A stretch of 64,000 nucleotides of DNA from CAYRDC01 sp964422925 (lineage in GTDB: Bacteria; Bacteroidota; Bacteroidia; Chitinophagales; S012-47): contig CAYRDC010000009.1 in NCBI GenBank assembly GCA_964422925.1, positions 1 to 64,000 on the forward strand, read 5' to 3'. Shown in pieces: positions 60,596-64,000 of this stretch. Both the position numbers and the translations under genes were made by a program. The first letter of the stretch is position 1, and the number at the start of each line of letters is the position of its first letter. The notes below the pieces were generated by a model. That model was not told the DNA's origin. It saw only the letters and a list, made by a program, of their open reading frames with translations, and ran no database searches.

Positions 60596-63007
60596 ATGAG
60601 CGAAAAGGTACAGGCAAAGGATATACTGAATTTTGAAGAATTTAAGGCGGAGGTGCTGGCTGATTACAAACTGGCCAATGTGAGCCGTCATGCCAGCGTG
60701 ATGGGGCGCAAGGAAGTGCTGACCGGCAAGGCCAAGTTCGGCATATTCGGGGCGGGCAAAGAAATTGCCCAGATCGCGCTATCCAAAGCTTTTGAGCCGG
60801 GTGATTTCCGAAGCGGTTATTACCGCGACCAGACAATAGCCCTGGCTACCGGCATGTGCACGGTGGATCAGCTTTTTTCCCAGTTGTATGCCGATACCGA
60901 TCTGACCCACGATCCTTTTTCAGCCGGCCGCCAGATGAATGCCCATATCGCTACTCCCTTGCTGGATGAAAACGGGGAATGGCTTTATGCCGTGAACCGG
61001 AAAAACTCGGCTGCTGATTCATCCCCCACCGCCAGCCAGATGGCCCGGGCTGTTGGCCTTGGCCTTGCCTCCAGAATATACCGAGAGAATCCAGGCATTG
61101 AAGGAGCTGAAAAATTCAGCCGCAACGGGAATGAAGTAGTGTTTTGTACGATTGGTGACGCCTCCACTTCTGAAGGCATTTTCTGGGAAGCCGTGAACGC
61201 GGCCTGCGTACTGCAGATCCCGGTAGCATTTAGTGTTTGGGATGACGGCTATGGTATTTCGGTTCCCAAAAAATACCAGACTACCAAAGAGAGCATCAGT
61301 GAGGCGCTGTCCGGTTTTCAGGCGGATGAAAGGGGAGGTATGGATATTTACGTGGTCCGTGGATGGGATTATCCGGCCCTGGTGGAAACTTATAAAACAG
61401 GCATAGCCAAAATGCGGGAAACCCACCGGCCGGCTTTGTTCCATATTACCGAAGTAACACAACCCCTGGGACACAGCACCTCCGGTTCGCATACGCGTTA
61501 CAAGTCACCCGAGCGCCTGAAGTGGGAAGAGGAATTTGACCCGATCAAAAAAATGCGGGAGTGGATACTGGCATCAGCCATTGCCACCGAAGAAGAACTT
61601 GACCGGCTGGAAGCCGAAGCGCTGGAAGAAACCAAAGCTGCCAAAAAAATTGCTTGGGACCGGTACTATACCCTGATCCTTGAAGAAAGAAAAGAAGCTA
61701 TAGCGCTGATAACCAAAGTGGCTCAAAACAGCCCGAACCAGGAAGCCGTGATGCAGGTGGCCAGCGAGCTGAAAGCCTTGCGCGACCCCTTACGAAGGGA
61801 TATTGTCAAGAGTGTGAAAAAAGCCTTGCGGCTCACCCTGACCGAGGAAAGTGAGGCACGTGCCCAACTGAAACAATGGCTCGACCGGCAACTGGAACTT
61901 GCCCGCGACCGGTACAACAGCCACCTCTACAGCGAAACAAAATACTCGGCCTTGAATGTGGAAGCGGTACCTGCCGTATATGAAGACGATGCACCTCTGC
62001 TCAACGGGTTTGAAATACTGAACCGGTATTTTGATTACATTCTCACGCATGATTCCAGGGTGTTTGCTTTTGGAGAGGATGTCGGGAAAATCGGGGATGT
62101 GAACCAGGGTTTTGCCGGCATGCAGGAAAAGCATGGGGAAAACCGGGTGTTTGACACGGGAATCCGCGAGGCGACCATCGTAGGGCAGGGGATAGGCATG
62201 GCCATGCGGGGCTTGCGGCCCATCGCTGAAATCCAGTATCTCGATTACCTCATTTACGGTTTCCAGCCTATTGTGGACGACCTGGCCACCCTTCGTTACC
62301 GCACCAAAGGGCGGCAAAAGGCTCCGGCCATTATCCGCACGCGTGGCCACCGGCTGGAGGGCATCTGGCATACCGGGTCGCCTATCGCGATGATCCTGAA
62401 CGCCATTAAAGGGGTCTACCTGCTGGTTCCCCGCAATATGACCCAGGCAGCCGGTATGTATAATACCATGCTGAAGTCGGATGACCCGGCCATAATGATC
62501 GAGTGCCTGAACGGCTACCGGCTCAAGGAAAAACTCCCGGCCAACCTCGGAGAATATACCGTTCCGCTGGGTGTGCCGGAAATACTGAAGGAGGGAGAGG
62601 ACATTACCCTGGTCACTTACGGATCTACCTTGCGGATTGTGCAGGAAGCCATTGAGCAACTGGAAGTCATGGGCATTTCCTGCGAACTGATTGACGTGCA
62701 GACCCTGATCCCCTTTGACCGTTACCACATCATTGTGGAATCACTGAAAAAGACAAACCGGATCGCTTTTATCGATGAGGATGTTCCGGGCGGGGCCACT
62801 GCTTTTATGATGCAGCAGGTTATTGAAGAACAGGACGGTTACCTGTACCTCGATTCCAAACCCATAACCGTTTCCGCCAAGGAACACCGCTCGGCCTATG
62901 CTTCGGACGGGGATTACTTTTGTAAACCCAATGCCGAAGATATTTTCGAGGCCGTGTACATGATGATGCACGAAGCCAATCCGGAAGAATATCCCGAACT
63001 GTATTAA
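60596..63007 (+). CDS. Fused 2-oxoacid dehydrogenase E1 (alpha-beta)
   Basis: The ATG at 60596 gives 803 residues; a 44-codon extension upstream is rejected as it is AT-rich and covers the promoter. The first half (about 40-440) is the E1 alpha part with the thiamine-diphosphate site GDASTSEGIFWEAVNAACV, and the second half (about 495-803) the E1 beta part with FAFGEDVGKIGDVNQG and RVFDTGIREATIVGQGIG. The enzyme decarboxylates a 2-oxo acid, most likely a branched-chain one, within an E1-E2-E3 complex. E2 and E3 genes are not in the window. Such fusions are usual in Bacteroidota. Confidence 0.9.
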   Translation: MSEKVQAKDILNFEEFKAEVLADYKLANVSRHASVMGRKEVLTGKAKFGIFGAGKEIAQIALSKAFEPGDFRSGYYRDQTIALATGMCTVDQLFSQLYADTDLTHDPFSAGRQMNAHIATPLLDENGEWLYAVNRKNSAADSSPTASQMARAVGLGLASRIYRENPGIEGAEKFSRNGNEVVFCTIGDASTSEGIFWEAVNAACVLQIPVAFSVWDDGYGISVPKKYQTTKESISEALSGFQADERGGMDIYVVRGWDYPALVETYKTGIAKMRETHRPALFHITEVTQPLGHSTSGSHTRYKSPERLKWEEEFDPIKKMREWILASAIATEEELDRLEAEALEETKAAKKIAWDRYYTLILEERKEAIALITKVAQNSPNQEAVMQVASELKALRDPLRRDIVKSVKKALRLTLTEESEARAQLKQWLDRQLELARDRYNSHLYSETKYSALNVEAVPAVYEDDAPLLNGFEILNRYFDYILTHDSRVFAFGEDVGKIGDVNQGFAGMQEKHGENRVFDTGIREATIVGQGIGMAMRGLRPIAEIQYLDYLIYGFQPIVDDLATLRYRTKGRQKAPAIIRTRGHRLEGIWHTGSPIAMILNAIKGVYLLVPRNMTQAAGMYNTMLKSDDPAIMIECLNGYRLKEKLPANLGEYTVPLGVPEILKEGEDITLVTYGSTLRIVQEAIEQLEVMGISCELIDVQTLIPFDRYHIIVESLKKTNRIAFIDEDVPGGATAFMMQQVIEEQDGYLYLDSKPITVSAKEHRSAYASDGDYFCKPNAEDIFEAVYMMMHEANPEEYPELY

Positions 63008-63681
63008 CCCGTACCCCGGTTCTCCCAGAACAGGATCAGGTTGCCCGGTAAATCGATGGTGCCGGCTTCCGGAAATACTAATTTGAATTGATTATCGAAG
63101 AACTTTTCCGATTCAGCCAGCATATCTTTTGAAGTAGTAATCGTACTGTACAGCAACAAACCTCCTGACCGCACCAATTTTTTTAAGGCTTCCAGGAACC
63201 CGGTTTTCGTAAATTGTTCGGGAACGTTGTTGTCTTCATACACATCAAAGCAAACCAGGTCGAATGTATCCTGCTGCCGGCTGATCCAATCACCTGCATC
63301 GGCATGCACCAGCGTAACATCAGGCAGCGGACGGTATTTCCGGCTCAGTTCAAGAAGTGTGTTATCCGCGTCCACTCCGGTAATGCGCGTGTCGAGCTTA
63401 TGGCAAACTTTCAACAGGTAGGCAATGCTGCCGGTACCATAGCCCAGGATCAGGGCAGTTTTTGGCTTCCGGTCACAGATTTTCAACTCCCTGAACGGGA
63501 TGACAAAGGAGGTGTACAGGTCATCCCAGGAGTAAATGGCATTGGGTGCGTTTAATTGCAGGCGCCCGAATTTCAGGCAAAGTTCCAGAGGCGTGCCGTT
63601 AAAGGCTGTGAATGACTCCAGCTTTACCGGCATCAGGTAGCTTAACCACTTCTTCCAGGCAGGCACTTTCAGGGGATGCAC
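63004..63681 (-). CDS. Spermidine-synthase-like SAM-binding protein
   Basis: A 225-residue protein with a Rossmann methyltransferase core: ALILGYGTGSIAYLL (motif I), ITGVDADNTLLELSRKY (acidic loop) and YDLVCFDVYEDNNVP-like motif FDLVCFDVYEDN. The FNGTPLELCLKFGRLQLNAPNAIYSWDD start resembles the spermidine-synthase N-terminal hairpin, but it lacks a clear polyamine-binding motif. The start shown is GTG; an ATG 16 codons downstream is possible. Overlaps the E1 stop by four bases convergently. Confidence 0.72.
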   Translation of the reverse strand: MHPLKVPAWKKWLSYLMPVKLESFTAFNGTPLELCLKFGRLQLNAPNAIYSWDDLYTSFVIPFRELKICDRKPKTALILGYGTGSIAYLLKVCHKLDTRITGVDADNTLLELSRKYRPLPDVTLVHADAGDWISRQQDTFDLVCFDVYEDNNVPEQFTKTGFLEALKKLVRSGGLLLYSTITTSKDMLAESEKFFDNQFKLVFPEAGTIDLPGNLILFWENRGTG

Positions 63682-63733
63682 TTAATAAAAGTAAGAAATT
63701 CCGGCCAACAATTCCTCCTTGCCGGCCAAAGGC

Positions 63734-64000
63734 TTATGGCTGCCGGTAATAGGCCAGCGCTTCGGGCAGGTATTTTTCCCGGATGTTTTTGATCCGGTTT
63801 TCATGGGTGGGGTGGGTGCTGAGGAATTCCGGGGGATTGGGCCCGGCCATTTCCTCCATCCTTTCCCAGAAGCTGAGGGCTTCGCGGGGGTCATAGCCGG
63901 CCTTGGCCATGAATATCAGCCCGATCCGGTCGGCTTCGGATTCATGTTTCCGGCTATAGGGAAGCATTACCCCCACGGTGGCGCCCACTCCGTAAGCCGC
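63734..64000 (-). CDS. M48-family metallopeptidase, 3' end only
   Basis: The last 88 codons of a gene running off the right edge. SRKHESEADRIGLIFMAKAGYDP has the third zinc ligand E in ESEAD, and LSTHPTHENRIKNI is the conserved end of M48B/C (HtpX/Ste24/LoiP-like) peptidases. The HExxH motif would lie beyond the window. Domains before it cannot be judged. Confidence 0.88.
   Translation of the reverse strand, partial: AAYGVGATVGVMLPYSRKHESEADRIGLIFMAKAGYDPREALSFWERMEEMAGPNPPEFLSTHPTHENRIKNIREKYLPEALAYYRQP

Overview
The window looks like chromosomal DNA of a Bacteroidota bacterium, saccharolytic and equipped with a type IX secretion system (T9SS). Six proteins end in T9SS-type sorting domains. 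Several genes have the phylum-specific -7 box (TAnnTTTG) just upstream, and Shine-Dalgarno sites are generally absent. The SUF operon order, a DUF1573 protein, a DUF5676 protein and a tmRNA tag ending in NYALAA also fit. I cannot place it to genus. No insertion sequence, integrase, CRISPR array or origin was seen.

Layout. 0-5.7 kb: a complete SUF iron-sulfur operon on the minus strand (sufBCDSE plus a DUF59 gene). 6-10.6 kb: a zinc deacylase and a 1,114-residue surface protein with a CXXCH motif and Ig-like repeats. 10.6-32.6 kb: a starch/maltodextrin locus with three GH31 enzymes, three GH13 enzymes, a sodium:solute symporter, a GPH-type sugar transporter, a BadF-type sugar kinase, an esterase with a starch-binding-like domain and two other secreted proteins with possible carbohydrate-binding domains. 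No susC/susD pair is present. 32.7-36.6 kb: a two-CXXCH lipoprotein, a lipoprotein phosphoesterase and a five-gene operon (divergent sigma factor, DUF2231, Crp/Fnr, a 31-residue membrane peptide, DUF2892). 36.8-39 kb: a large T9SS cargo protein of unknown function.

39.3-53.5 kb is one long minus-strand copper/silver operon. It holds a Cys-rich small protein, a CusABC-type efflux pump, heavy-metal-associated domains, a 41-residue CC-membrane peptide, two His-rich lipoproteins, a YceI-like protein, NDH-2, a PII-like protein, a CopB-type P-ATPase, DUF5676 and DUF302. Gene overlaps and short gaps support one transcript ending at 39.1 kb. Together these genes could bind, sense and export copper from both compartments.

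53.5-56.6 kb is visibly AT-richer and poorly annotated. It contains a wrecked SAM-methyltransferase gene, an SRPBCC lipoprotein and two unrecognised genes. One of these, at 56.2 kb, is preceded by a striking riboswitch-like leader with two mutually exclusive helices, one ending a single base from the start codon. 56.6-57.2 kb holds tRNA-Arg(CCG) and tmRNA on opposite strands. 57.3-64 kb holds housekeeping genes: saccharopine-dehydrogenase-like enzyme, aminotransferase, DUF1573, a fused 2-oxoacid dehydrogenase E1, a spermidine-synthase-like methyltransferase and the 3' end of an M48 peptidase.
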